Positions 1 through 7,508 of a DNA stretch of 64,000 nt are shown one piece after another. The notes below the pieces were generated by a model. It made no database searches and was not told the DNA's origin. It saw only the letters and a program-made list of their open reading frames with translations. Position 1 is the first letter of the stretch; each line of letters starts with the position of its first letter. The position numbers and the translations under genes were made by a program. Source of the DNA: Neorhizobium huautlense (lineage in GTDB: Bacteria > Pseudomonadota > Alphaproteobacteria > Rhizobiales > Rhizobiaceae); NCBI RefSeq assembly GCF_030811685.1, contig NZ_JAUSRF010000011.1, positions 147,103 through 211,102 on the forward strand, in the 5' to 3' direction.

Positions 1-1335
1 GTCCTTGATCCGGTTCCGCTCGCGTTCCCAACGCTCGCGGCAGGTTGTCGGAAGTTGCCCTTGGTCGGCAAGCTCGACTGCACGGGCCAGCGCCTGCCAG
101 CAGCTAACCTTGGACATGGTGTAATGTTGATCTTCCTCAAGCTCCCATATACCGGCGTCACGCATGCGCCACCTGTCAGCGCACTCATCCGCGAGGTGCG
201 CCAAAAGCTCTGCACTCGAGGCATCCAGAATGTTGCCGCTACCGACAAATCGAGATGCCGTTTCGAAGATATCGCCGTAGATGCCATGTTGGTGCTGGCT
301 GGTCGCCAAATTGCCGACGGCAACGGGGGACGACTGGCGGTAGCCTGGCGCTTCGATCTCTTTTACATCGTCGACCAGGTCGCCTTCGAGTGTGTAACAG
401 ACCTTTGGGCCGTGTCGCTTCAGCTGGGATAAAAGCCAAGAGAACGCGGCCTTGGCTTCTGCTTCGGCGCCCGCTGCCAGGAAGGCTTTGATCGTGTAAC
501 CGGCGTCCCTGATCCAGGCATATCGATAGTCGTAATTCTTCTCTCCACCGATGCGTTCGGGAAGCGATGTGGTCGCAGCGGCTGCAATCGCACCCGACGG
601 CGAATAAAGAAGCAGCTTGAGTGCAAGCGCGCTGCGCACGAAAGACGTCCTATCGGGGCCATCATAATCGATGCTCTTGGCCCATGTCCGCCACTCGTCA
701 TCGGATATATCGATACGGTGGTCTACGTCCTCGATCTTCGGAACGACAAGAGGCTCGTCTCGGCCAGCGACAATCGCGAAAGTCTTGCGTTCACCGGTAG
801 ATACAGCGAAGCGACCGCTAACGCCTTCGTCTTCCCATTGGCATTCGACACCGTCGCTGTGCAACAAGAGGCCAAGCACGGTCTCGACGTGGAAAACGAC
901 ATGTTTCCCGATCGTCGAATGGTAGGGGTTTGCCGTGTTGCCGCGGCGCCCGAGCTTCATCTCGACTTTAAATTGGACCGAGCCGCTGCGCCCCTCAACC
1001 CGACGCGCAAGCTCGGCCCAAGGCAACCGGCCAGCTGTCCCACTATTCATAGATTCCGTCAGCACCGCAACACCACTGGACGTGCGGAAAGTCGTCTCAA
1101 GCACGTTGCTGTGTGTGCGATACGCTCGCGTTACCGTGTAAGGTTCATCCGGCTCGATCAGGAAATATCCGCCATCCTTGGCATCCAGCAATCGATCGAA
1201 CAGAGGTGGCGAGTCCATGTTTGGAGCGCACCACCAGTCGATCGATCCATCTTTTCCCGACAGCGCGACAGACCGTCCCTCCCCAACAGCAGCATAGTCC
1301 TCAAGAGGCAGATAGCCGTTCGAGCGAGCATCCAT
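1..1335 (-). CDS. Glycoside hydrolase family 15 (glucoamylase/trehalase-like), C-terminus cut by window edge
   Basis: Reading the minus strand from 1335 to 1 gives 445 codons without a stop, so the gene continues past the left edge. The start MDARSNGYLPLEDYAAVGEG is typical of cytosolic bacterial GH15 proteins. An N-terminal beta-sandwich region (about residues 1-240) precedes the alpha/alpha barrel. The barrel signatures are NYDYRYAWIRDAGYT near residue 270, GIWELEEDQHY (with the likely general-acid Glu) near 400, and MSKVSCWQAL just after it. An in-frame ATG at 1347 is an alternative start. The gene follows the SDR gene on the same strand by about 45 bp and is probably cotranscribed. Expected role is hydrolysis of alpha-glucosides such as trehalose or maltodextrin; the substrate cannot be read from the sequence. 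Confidence 0.9.
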   Translation of the reverse strand, partial: MDARSNGYLPLEDYAAVGEGRSVALSGKDGSIDWWCAPNMDSPPLFDRLLDAKDGGYFLIEPDEPYTVTRAYRTHSNVLETTFRTSSGVAVLTESMNSGTAGRLPWAELARRVEGRSGSVQFKVEMKLGRRGNTANPYHSTIGKHVVFHVETVLGLLLHSDGVECQWEDEGVSGRFAVSTGERKTFAIVAGRDEPLVVPKIEDVDHRIDISDDEWRTWAKSIDYDGPDRTSFVRSALALKLLLYSPSGAIAAAATTSLPERIGGEKNYDYRYAWIRDAGYTIKAFLAAGAEAEAKAAFSWLLSQLKRHGPKVCYTLEGDLVDDVKEIEAPGYRQSSPVAVGNLATSQHQHGIYGDIFETASRFVGSGNILDASSAELLAHLADECADRWRMRDAGIWELEEDQHYTMSKVSCWQALARAVELADQGQLPTTCRERWERERNRIKD

Positions 1336-1392
1336 GCTGGACCCCATTTCGGAGTTTGCGCCTGAGCTTGGAATTAGTCTCGACGAGACCCG

Positions 1393-2397
1393 TCATCGCG
1401 GAAGTCTCCGGACCAGTGCCGTCACGATTGGTCTCGCCAACAGTCCGGCAAGCAGTAAACTTCCTGCAAGCGCGGTCTTGACGACGCGGACATCTCGGCT
1501 GGTGATGTACTCTCTTGCAAAGCCTGTAACCCTATCACTGCTGGGACCGTCGATCAGTGCAGGTCCGTCACTCGGCTTATCGACGTCTCCAGGTCGATAT
1601 TGCATAGGCTCGCCTTGTTGAGCTCTCAACATTTCTGCCGCCTTGCGATCCGCGAAACTCGGGGCTACAGCCTGGCCGATCGCCATCATCATGGTTGAGC
1701 GGCCGACCCAAACTTCGCGCTGAGGATCTTTCACAGTCGAATAAACGGCGTCGGCGCACAGGCGCGGATCATACAGGGGGTCAGGGATGAGTTGTTCGTG
1801 ACCCGATCTGTTGCGAGACCATCCAGGTTGGGGCGTGTTGACGCGAGGGAGGTATACAACCGAAAGATTGATCCTAGACCCCTCAGCGATAAGCTCTGCA
1901 CGCAACGAGTCGGTGAACCCGCCTACTGCAGCCTTCGCGCCGCAGTAGGCAGCTTGTAAAGGTGCAGCGCGGATCGCGAGACCGGAAGAAACCTGGACGA
2001 TCGTACCGCGACCGCGTTCCCTCATATGGTTGAATGCGGCAAGCGTACCATATACCTGCGAGAGGTAGGTTGTGGCAGTAATCCGCGCGTATTCCTCGGG
2101 CTTTATCTCTGCCGCAGGTGCCACGATCGTCGACATCGCGTTGTTTACCCAAACGTCGATCCGACCGAATAACGCGGCGACCTGACGAGCATCGATGGCC
2201 TCGTTGTCGGAGGCATCTGCGGAAATCGCAAGAACATCAGCGCCTGACGGTTCGAGTGACTTACGCGCTTGTTCAAGGCGGTCTGGATCACGCGCGATGA
2301 TGGCGACATTCCAGCCGGCATTTGCGAAACGCTGGGCAATCGCAAGTCCGATGCCCGAGCTTGCTCCAGTAACAACCATGGTGTTTGGCAAATCCAT
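1393..2397 (-). CDS. SDR family oxidoreductase with C-terminal membrane helix
   Basis: A 334-residue short-chain dehydrogenase. TGASSGIG near residue 10 is the nucleotide-binding loop, NNA lies near 87, the catalytic Ser is in VSSG and the Tyr-Lys pair in YCGAK near 150. The core is about 250 residues; the tail adds a polar stretch and a hydrophobic segment (ALAGSLLLAGLLARPIV, about 310-327) that may anchor it to the membrane. It precedes the GH15 gene in the same direction and the same reading frame, separated by its own stop. The substrate is unknown. GGAG lies only 2-3 nt before the ATG, which is closer than usual. Confidence 0.85.
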   Translation of the reverse strand: MDLPNTMVVTGASSGIGLAIAQRFANAGWNVAIIARDPDRLEQARKSLEPSGADVLAISADASDNEAIDARQVAALFGRIDVWVNNAMSTIVAPAAEIKPEEYARITATTYLSQVYGTLAAFNHMRERGRGTIVQVSSGLAIRAAPLQAAYCGAKAAVGGFTDSLRAELIAEGSRINLSVVYLPRVNTPQPGWSRNRSGHEQLIPDPLYDPRLCADAVYSTVKDPQREVWVGRSTMMMAIGQAVAPSFADRKAAEMLRAQQGEPMQYRPGDVDKPSDGPALIDGPSSDRVTGFAREYITSRDVRVVKTALAGSLLLAGLLARPIVTALVRRLPR

Positions 2398-2592
2398 GCT
2401 CCGCAGTGCCGCAAGCCTGTGAAAGGCAAGCGGACGATGAACCGGTGCGGTTCAACGTGAAGCCGCAGCGCACAACGGCACTCGGATCAAAAGGTTCAGA
2501 ATGGGATAAATACTTATGTTTTACCCGGTGAGATCTTTCGCTCGTTGATCGTTCTACTCTCGCCAAATGTTTGTAGCGTAGGAGAGAACGCA

Positions 2593-2788
2593 ATGGACCA
2601 CGATAAAGCAGCCTGCAACGAATGCGCATTTTTCGAAGACCATGGCCGAGCGTCAGCACACCGATGACGGCGGTCTCTGTCGTTTCAATCCGCCGGTAAC
2701 GCAGCCCGACGCCAATGAGCGCGGCTTATGGCCGGTGGTCGCCACCAATGACTGGTGCGGGCATTTCGCGCCTGAGCACCGGGCATGA
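2593..2788 (+). pseudogene. Small Cys-motif protein split by a one-base frameshift
   Basis: An ATG at 2593 with AGGAGA upstream opens [16 protein letters not shown] and then hits a stop at 2665. The next frame carries on from 2642 as [19 protein letters not shown] and ends with [13 protein letters not shown] before a stop at 2786. Removing one C near 2640-2641 would give a single protein of about 64 residues with CNEC, CRF and WCGHF, a plausible zinc-binding pattern. I do not know a function. As written, only a 24-residue peptide would be made from the first start. It may be a true mutation or a sequencing error; several nearby genes show the same kind of lesion. Confidence 0.55.
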
Positions 2789-2795
2789 AGAGAAA

Positions 2796-2823
2796 GGGCG
2801 GCCGCAAAGCCGCCCGTTTCTTT
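2796..2823 (+). terminator. Intrinsic terminator after the Cys-motif gene
   Basis: GGGCGGC (2796-2802) pairs with GCCGCCC (2809-2815) around a short loop and is followed by GTTTCTTT. It sits 8 bp after the stop of the Cys-motif reading frame. Confidence 0.75.
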
Positions 2824-2923
2824 AGCGTGTCAGGACGAAGATGAACACAAAGCCGGTGAGGCCGATTATGGAACACAACTCAGAAACAGATATCCCCGCA
2901 ACTTAGTCATCAGTACACCTACC

Positions 2924-2949
2924 AAAAAAAGGCCCGCCTAAGACGGGCC
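2924..2949 (-). terminator. Intrinsic terminator for the csbD-like gene
   Basis: On the minus strand, GGCCCG (2949-2944) pairs with CGGGCC (2936-2931), followed by a run of seven T (complement of 2924-2930). It lies 28 bp beyond the csbD stop. Confidence 0.7.
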
Positions 2950-2976
2950 CGGTTTGTGCTCGCGCACGGGGATTAC

Positions 2977-3169
2977 CTAGGTTATGTCGATGACCTTTTT
3001 CACGGCATCCTTGGCCTCGCCCTTGCCTGCTGGGCATCGCCCTTAGCTTCCTGAGCGGCACCTTTGGCCAGTATGCTGCGATTGTCGGTCAACACGTCCC
3101 CACGGCCTGTTTTGCCTTGCCGGTGAACTCGTTGGCCTTGCCGAACAGTCTATCAGAGGTGGAACCCAT
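2977..3169 (-). pseudogene. csbD: CsbD-like general stress protein with two frameshifts
   Basis: The ATG at 3169 opens MGSTSDRLFGKANEFTGKA, a clear CsbD-family start (small hydrophilic stress proteins), but a TGA follows at 3091-3089. The family pattern resumes in another frame (LTDNRSILAKGAAQEAKGD) and shifts once more before the tail KGEAKDAVKKVIDIT, ending in TAG at 2979-2977. The total is 193 nt; two missing bases (near 3098-3101 and 3027) would restore 195 nt, a 64-residue protein. CsbD genes belong to the general stress regulon in many Alphaproteobacteria. The gene appears inactivated unless both indels are errors. Confidence 0.75.
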
Positions 3170-3397
3170 TATCGGATCTCCTGATATCGAGCGGTGACGC
3201 ACGGTTCGTCCAAATCGCCATCCGGTCATTGCCGGGGAGGTCCATCAGTGGCCGTTTCACGATCCGCTCGATGTCCAAACCCATCGAACCTTCATTCGTT
3301 CTGTTCTCTGACAATCTGTCGAAACGATTATCGGGCGACCCCTGCCATTTGCGGCCCGGCGCCCTAATCTACATCACGCAACAACAGGGAAGAGAAT

Positions 3398-3556
3398 ATG
3401 ACGCGAACCTTTGCAATCATTGCAGCACTTACAGTGGCAGCGGCCGGCCTCGCATCGTGTGGCAACACCATTCGTGGTGTGGGGAAAGATGCTGCGAACA
3501 CTGTCGACGCTACTCAAAATGCCGGTAAGCGCGTCGATCGCGCCGCCCGATATTAA
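3398..3556 (+). CDS. Entericidin-type small lipoprotein
   Basis: A 52-residue protein with RBS AGGGAAGAG 3-4 nt before the ATG. It has a lipoprotein signal, hydrophobic core AIIAALTVAAAGLAS, and the lipobox Cys at residue 21. The mature part contains GVGKDAANTVDATQ, the usual entericidin EcnA/EcnB pattern. Family members are small membrane-attached lipoproteins linked to stress and stationary phase; the exact role here is inferred. Too short to appear in a 60-residue ORF scan. A hairpin follows 10 bp after the stop. Confidence 0.88.
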   Translation: MTRTFAIIAALTVAAAGLASCGNTIRGVGKDAANTVDATQNAGKRVDRAARY

Positions 3557-3565
3557 CTAAAATGA

Positions 3566-3587
3566 AGGGCTGGTCACGACCAGCCCT
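3566..3587. terminator. Bidirectional hairpin terminator
   Basis: AGGGCTGGT (3566-3574) and ACCAGCCCT (3579-3587) form a perfect 9-bp stem with loop CACG between two convergent small genes. On the minus strand it is followed by TCATTTTAG; no T-run follows on the plus strand. Confidence 0.65.
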
Positions 3588-3759
3588 ATCCGGCCGTACT
3601 CGTGACTAGGTTTGCGAGCGTCAGCGTCAAAACCGAATTTGCATAGAAACCGGCGGAAACAATGATCGCGAAAGCCGCGATCGCCGGACCTAGGTCGGTT
3701 ACGACAACAGACCCTAGACGTTTCGATCCTGCATACGCAGTGTTGATTGCCGCTCTCAT
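3586..3759 (-). CDS. Small hypothetical membrane protein
   Basis: An ORF of about 57 residues from the ATG at 3759 (a TTG at 3774 would add five). It opens MRAAINTAYAGSKRLG and has one hydrophobic stretch, PAIAAFAIIVSAGFYANSV, then a second weaker one. No family is recognised. It ends in the bidirectional hairpin, which fits a real transcript end, but there is no strong RBS. Confidence 0.35.
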   Translation of the reverse strand: MRAAINTAYAGSKRLGSVVVTDLGPAIAAFAIIVSAGFYANSVLTLTLANLVTSTAG

Positions 3760-3817
3760 CTGCGCCCTACTCAATTATGACTGGAAATTCGCCTCAGTAA
3801 GTCCCTGACAGCTGATC

Positions 3818-3843
3818 AGTTCCCAATGTTGGGAACTTTTTTT
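3818..3843 (+). terminator. Hairpin with T-run
   Basis: AGTTCCCAA (3818-3826) pairs with TTGGGAACT (3829-3837) and is followed by a run of T to 3843. It looks like an intrinsic terminator on the plus strand, yet no plus-strand gene ends just upstream, so its target is unclear. It lies 40 bp before the next plus-strand gene and could be a leader terminator. Confidence 0.5.
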
Positions 3844-3883
3844 GCGGAAAAGAATTGGAAGGCAACTTTTCAGGAGGGCGAAG

Positions 3884-4030
3884 ATGACCATTAGCGCAGA
3901 GGAATTTGTCAAACCGGAGCGGGTTTCGATGGAGGCTATGATGGCGGCGACCACCCTTACAGTGGAAGCTGCAGACAGAGCCGTCAAGAATGAGCGGCTG
4001 CGTGCATTGCGTCTTGCCCAGCCGGCATGA
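3884..4030 (+). CDS. Small hypothetical protein
   Basis: A 48-residue ORF with a perfect AGGAGG 6 nt before the ATG and an intrinsic terminator directly after the stop, so it is very likely expressed. The protein starts MTISAEEFVKPERVSMEAM and is mostly helical and charged (VEAADRAVKNERLRALRLAQ), with no signal peptide or membrane segment. No function recognised. In-frame codons upstream to 3842 have no RBS and overlap the preceding hairpin. Confidence 0.6.
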   Translation: MTISAEEFVKPERVSMEAMMAATTLTVEAADRAVKNERLRALRLAQPA

Positions 4031-4031
4031 A

Positions 4032-4054
4032 AAAAGCGCCACAAGGGCGCTTTT
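4032..4054. terminator. Bidirectional intrinsic terminator
   Basis: AAAAGCGCC (4032-4040) pairs with GGCGCTTTT (4046-4054). Its A- and T-rich ends serve both the small gene on the plus strand and the BON-domain gene on the minus strand. Confidence 0.8.
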
Positions 4055-4071
4055 AATCGGTCAACGTTAAG

Positions 4072-4347
4072 CTATGCGGCAAGCCGCGGATCGTGACTGA
4101 CCCGGAAAATCACCCTGTCGGCGCCGGCGATATCGGTTGCGACATTGAGGGCGCGATAGAGGTCGATCTGATTATCGACACTGCCGGTCAGAACGACACA
4201 TCCGCCATCGATTTCAACGGCGATGTCGTTGCCAGAGAAATTCGGGAGGTGGCGCAACTCCGCCTCGATTGCCGCCCGGCGGGCTGAAAGGTTGCTGCCG
4301 AGGCCAAAGCTGAAGGCATTGCTGTCGTGAAAGCTGCTCAAAAACAT
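4072..4347 (-). CDS. BON-domain protein
   Basis: About 91 residues from the ATG at 4347, which has GGAG 9 nt upstream; in-frame starts at 4362 and 4368 are closer to the promoter but lack spacing for an RBS. The second half, IAVEIDGGCVVLTGSVDNQ, followed by ATDIAGADRVIFRV, is the BON fold (beta-alpha-beta, conserved Gly in LTGSV). BON domains bind lipids or assist envelope proteins in osmotic stress. No clear signal peptide. A near-consensus EcfG promoter and a 15-bp inverted repeat lie just upstream, suggesting stress control. Confidence 0.75.
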   Translation of the reverse strand: MFLSSFHDSNAFSFGLGSNLSARRAAIEAELRHLPNFSGNDIAVEIDGGCVVLTGSVDNQIDLYRALNVATDIAGADRVIFRVSHDPRLAA

Positions 4348-4367
4348 CGCGGGTGGCTCCATTCCCA

Positions 4368-4411
4368 AACATGAACGTCAGATGAATAAACTGTTGTCTG
4401 ACGTTCATGTT
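4368..4411. repeat. 15-bp perfect inverted repeat overlapping the BON promoter
   Basis: AACATGAACGTCAGA (4368-4382) is repeated inverted as TCTGACGTTCATGTT (4397-4411) around a 14-nt centre. The left arm lies where transcription would begin and the right arm overlaps the putative -35 box, so it looks like a DNA-level operator more than an RNA hairpin. Confidence 0.7.
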
Positions 4412-4413
4412 CC
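4389..4413 (-). promoter_or_regulatory. Putative sigma-EcfG promoter for the BON-domain gene
   Basis: On the minus strand GGAAC (4413-4409), a 16-nt spacer and AGTT (4392-4389) match the alphaproteobacterial general stress consensus GGAAC-N16/17-CGTT except for the first base of the -10. Distance to the chosen ATG is about 40 nt. Confidence 0.5.
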
Positions 4414-4437
4414 AATTAAGGCGCTGTTTTCTGGAAA

Positions 4438-5607
4438 TTATTTTGGGTCGCTCATTTTAGCGTGAGCTTTTGGAAATGATATAATCTCAGCTTCGGTAAA
4501 GGCGCTCTCTGTCTTAGTAACGTCGTTCCACGAGATCACGCGGTTGCGCCCCTGATTTTTAGCGAGGTAGAGCGCAGCATCCGCTGCTGAGAGAAGATCT
4601 CTTCCGTCTGCCGTGGCAAAGCTGGAGACAACGCCTGCGCTGATTGTGACGGCCGGCAGATTTGCCGTCGGGTGCAGGTGCAGTGCTGCGATCGAGCCAC
4701 GAACATTTTCCGCCAAGCTGACAGCGTCGGCAATGCCGACGTCGTACGCAATGATGCCGAACTCCTCACCGCCAAGGCGGTAGGGCATACTTCGGAACCG
4801 GCAGGCAGATGTCATCGCCTTGGCGGCTGCCATGATGACTTCGTCGCCTGTCACATGTCCGTAGGTATCGTTCACACGCTTGAAGTGATCGATATCCAGA
4901 ATGATTAAAGAGAAAGGTTCGTTGCGCTCAAGGGCGCGAGTGTAGTCGCTCTCGAATGCGCGCTTATTCGACAGTAAACTCAACGCGTCTGTGGAGGCGT
5001 TCTCCTTCCAGCGCTGCTCTGTTCTGATGTGTCGCATCTCGCGTTCAATCAGTCGGCCGAGTATGATTGCCGAGAGGAGGCTAACGGCAAGTGCCGCTGG
5101 GTAGGTCTTAAGAAATATCGACAATCCGTGCCCCGAAGACACCTTCAGAAGCAGGAGCGACACAAGAGATATGCTGAAGCCAAGCATTAGGAGGCTGACG
5201 TAGCTCTTGCCCATGCGCTTGTAGATGAAGTGCCGCCAGGCCAAGCCTATGGCCGCTGCAGCCAAGGTGGATTCCATAATTTTGGTGAATGGTACTGCGC
5301 CCGCGAACTCATGAACGATTGACGTCATGCCAGTCGCCGCAACGAAAGAAATTGGGCCGCCGAACGCCGCTGAGAAAGCGAGGAAAACGGATCGGCCATT
5401 CACGGATGTGCCGTCCGAAAACACAACCGGAAACATCATGCAGATGCAGGCGGCCGCACCGAACGCGAAGCCGATCGCGGTCTTGCGGACCATAGCGGGC
5501 ATGCCGCTTCTTTCTATAGCGCCGAAGATCGCAGCCAAGAGCGCCATCAGTCCAACAATACGAGAGGCAAGATCGAGAAGTTCCACACGAGGTCTCCGGC
5601 AGTCCAT
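4438..5607 (-). CDS. Membrane diguanylate cyclase (5TMR-LYT-like sensor plus GGDEF)
   Basis: From the ATG at 5607 the protein has about 389 residues (a TTG at 5658 would add 17). The N-terminal half holds five or six hydrophobic segments, with the GRSVFLAFSAAFGGPISFV region resembling 5TMR-LYT sensor domains. The C-terminal half is a full GGDEF domain: DALSLLSNKRAFE, ILDIDHFKRVNDTYGH and the active-site loop RLGGEEF. The RxxD inhibitory site is not visible at the usual position. It should make cyclic di-GMP at the inner membrane in response to an unknown signal. It stands alone, facing away from the DUF378 gene. Confidence 0.85.
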   Translation of the reverse strand: MDCRRPRVELLDLASRIVGLMALLAAIFGAIERSGMPAMVRKTAIGFAFGAAACICMMFPVVFSDGTSVNGRSVFLAFSAAFGGPISFVAATGMTSIVHEFAGAVPFTKIMESTLAAAAIGLAWRHFIYKRMGKSYVSLLMLGFSISLVSLLLLKVSSGHGLSIFLKTYPAALAVSLLSAIILGRLIEREMRHIRTEQRWKENASTDALSLLSNKRAFESDYTRALERNEPFSLIILDIDHFKRVNDTYGHVTGDEVIMAAAKAMTSACRFRSMPYRLGGEEFGIIAYDVGIADAVSLAENVRGSIAALHLHPTANLPAVTISAGVVSSFATADGRDLLSAADAALYLAKNQGRNRVISWNDVTKTESAFTEAEIISFPKAHAKMSDPK

Positions 5608-5799
5608 GTGCTGCAAGTAGTGCCGGCAACCACCGACGTATGATGCGGCTATACGCAAATTGCGACTGGCGAGTTTCCAGGATTCTCACAACTTCGCTTC
5701 ATGGTGAACAAGGTATCACTAAAACGTCAAAGCTTTGTAACGGCTGGAAAAATTAATCCGCCACGCCATTGTGGCCCGGGCGATATCAAAGAATTGAAA

Positions 5800-6033
5800 A
5801 TGCGCGCACTTAACCTCCTTACCCTGCTTCTAATCATTGTCGGCGGCATCAACTGGCTGCTCGTTGGCATTACTGACTTCGACCTCGTCTCTGCTCTCTT
5901 TGGCGGTCAGCAGGCCCTGCTGTCGAAAATCGTCTACGTCCTGGTTGGCCTGTCGGCCCTTTACCAGCTCGTACCGTTCTCCAAGGCCCTTTCTATCGGT
6001 GAGCCGATGGCTGAAGGCCGTGTCGTTCGCTAA
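5800..6033 (+). CDS. DUF378 family small membrane protein
   Basis: A 77-residue protein starting MRALNLLTLLLIIVGGINW, with two transmembrane segments and the family motif GGINWLLVGITDFDLV, then KIVYVLVGLSALYQL. DUF378 proteins are small inner-membrane proteins of unknown function. The longer ORF from 5701 adds an unlikely polar N-terminus without an RBS, so the ATG at 5800 is preferred. Confidence 0.82.
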   Translation: MRALNLLTLLLIIVGGINWLLVGITDFDLVSALFGGQQALLSKIVYVLVGLSALYQLVPFSKALSIGEPMAEGRVVR

Positions 6034-6141
6034 CGGCGCAACCGCTTCGCTTCCGCCTGGTCGTGGATGACAAGCAGAGGTTGGCAGAAAGGGTTGAGGC
6101 AATGTCTCGGCTCTTTTCGATTCAAAGTTGAGGAATAAACG

Positions 6142-6333
6142 ATGACACAGAAAACGCTTGTGGAGGTTTCCGTGCCTCAAGCAGACGGCACCACACTCCC
6201 ATATGGCATCATGAATGCCGACCAGGCGGCAGGGCTGTGCGACGAGACGTTCCAGAAGGATGTGGCCCACGAGCCTGAGGCGTTGGGCGTGTCTATCATC
6301 TCACAGGAACTGACAGCACAGTTTATAGGTTAG
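6142..6333 (+). CDS. Hypothetical small soluble protein
   Basis: A 63-residue ORF with AGGAA 6 nt before the ATG. It begins MTQKTLVEVSVPQADGTTLP and contains no signal or membrane segment. No family recognised. The last codons overlap a putative EcfG promoter for the next gene (6306-6331). Confidence 0.5.
   Translation: MTQKTLVEVSVPQADGTTLPYGIMNADQAAGLCDETFQKDVAHEPEALGVSIISQELTAQFIG
6306..6331 (+). promoter_or_regulatory. Putative sigma-EcfG promoter
   Basis: GGAAC (6306-6310), 17-nt spacer, GGTT (6328-6331). This is one base off the GGAAC-N16/17-CGTT consensus and ends 28 nt before the ATG of the small membrane protein at 6360. Confidence 0.45.
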
Positions 6334-6359
6334 GACAGGTAAACTCTGGAGGCCGCACC

Positions 6360-6521
6360 ATGCAAGTCAATGCAAATTCCCGCGTAAAGACACTGATGGT
6401 CTCCATCCTAGTGCTGGTAGCAACACTAGCCTTTGCTGCGCTTTATCTGTCAAATCGACCCGAGACAGCAGTCTCTGGGCCGTCCGCCCCTCACGAAGCC
6501 GATACGAACACGAGGCGATGA
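6360..6521 (+). CDS. Small single-pass membrane protein
   Basis: A 53-residue ORF too short for most ORF scans. RBS GGAGG lies 7 nt before the ATG. The protein has a short basic N-terminus, one transmembrane helix (MVSILVLVATLAFAALYL, residues 13-30) and a Pro/Glu-rich tail. No known family. Its own EcfG-like promoter suggests a stress-induced membrane peptide. Confidence 0.5.
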   Translation: MQVNANSRVKTLMVSILVLVATLAFAALYLSNRPETAVSGPSAPHEADTNTRR

Positions 6522-6587
6522 CGTTCGGCGTAATGGATATCTTGCCGTGTCGCGGGAACGATTGGGGATCTCGCAGCTTCTAGCGAC

Positions 6588-7004
6588 ATGAAAAATCTGA
6601 AGCCGTGTCAAAAAGTCCTCATCGTTGAAGATCAGTACCTCATCGCCATGATGATCGAGGACGCCGTGATCGCAGCTGGCTTCGATGTTTGCGGTATGGC
6701 TGCCTGCCGGCAGGACGCGATCGATTTGCTCGATGAGACCGACATTGCCTTGGTCGACGTGAACCTGCATGACGGCAAGACCGGGCCTTCGATCGGCGCC
6801 GAACTGGCGGCCGCCGGAAAGACAGTGATTTTCATGACTGGCAACCCGGAAGAGGTCGCTTCCGGCGTCTCCGGCGCTCTCGGCGTAACCTCCAAGCCGG
6901 TCCTCGACGCCGAACTTGCTGAACTTGTTTCTTACGCCGCAGCGCGTTGTGCTGTTAGCGATGACACTTACCTACCTCCCCGTAATCTCCATCTGTTTGC
7001 ATAA
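6588..7004 (+). CDS. Single-domain response regulator
   Basis: A 138-residue receiver domain with no output domain. The acidic pocket VEDQ lies near residue 14, the phosphoacceptor Asp in ALVDVNLHDG near 57, Thr in FMTGNP near 85, and Lys in TSKPV near 102. Such stand-alone receivers act as phosphate shuttles or sinks, often with HWE kinases in rhizobia. It is followed 20 bp later by a second receiver gene in the same direction. Confidence 0.88.
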   Translation: MKNLKPCQKVLIVEDQYLIAMMIEDAVIAAGFDVCGMAACRQDAIDLLDETDIALVDVNLHDGKTGPSIGAELAAAGKTVIFMTGNPEEVASGVSGALGVTSKPVLDAELAELVSYAAARCAVSDDTYLPPRNLHLFA

Positions 7005-7024
7005 CGTAAACCAAGGATGTCAGC

Positions 7025-7435
7025 ATGACCGACGGCACTACGCCACACGCTCTTGTCGTCGATGACGATGCACTGATCCGTATGGATGCCGCCGACATTA
7101 TCGAGGAGGCTGGTTTCCGGCCACTCGAGGCGTATGATGTCGATAGCGCCCTCGTCGTGCTCGAGAGGTCCGCGGACGATATCCAGCTGCTGTTCACGGA
7201 CGTTCAAATGCCAGGGAGCCGAGATGGGTTCGCGCTTGCGCGTGAATGCGCTAAGCGCTGGCCGCACATCAAGATCCTCGTTGCATCGGGCCAGGCAAAG
7301 CCCGGTCGTGACGATCTGCCGGAGGATGCAGTCTTCATCGGTAAGCCATTCAGCGCCGAGGTTGTGCATACGCGGTTGATCGAGCTGTTACCTGACGGCC
7401 AAAAGCCTGAGCCTTTAAAACGCAAGGCTCGTTAA
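7025..7435 (+). CDS. Single-domain response regulator
   Basis: A 136-residue receiver: VVDDDALIRMDAADIIEEAG, the phosphoacceptor Asp in LLFTDVQMPG near residue 60, and Lys in VFIGKPFS near 109. No effector domain. It resembles receivers usually found as partners or tails of HWE kinases. The 20-bp gap to the previous receiver suggests one transcript. Confidence 0.88.
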   Translation: MTDGTTPHALVVDDDALIRMDAADIIEEAGFRPLEAYDVDSALVVLERSADDIQLLFTDVQMPGSRDGFALARECAKRWPHIKILVASGQAKPGRDDLPEDAVFIGKPFSAEVVHTRLIELLPDGQKPEPLKRKAR

Positions 7436-7508
7436 CCTCATAAATAATATGGTTCTTGCCAATACCGGCAAGCGCGGTAAATGCGCCTCGCTTTTCCATG
7501 GGGTATGC

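Noticed and set aside
55..1481. Plus-strand ORFs up to 215 codons at the left edge
   Set aside because: They are shadows of the GH15 gene on the minus strand, which has clear family motifs over 445 codons.
3832..3860. GGAAC box in the hairpin before 3884
   Set aside because: The bases at 16-17 nt are AATT/ATTG, and GGAAC is part of a hairpin stem with a T-run.
3775..4044. Minus-strand ORFs opposite the small gene at 3884
   Set aside because: The plus-strand gene has a perfect RBS and its own terminator, so these are shadows.
6555..6585. GGAAC upstream of the first receiver gene
   Set aside because: No GTT at 16 or 17 nt spacing.
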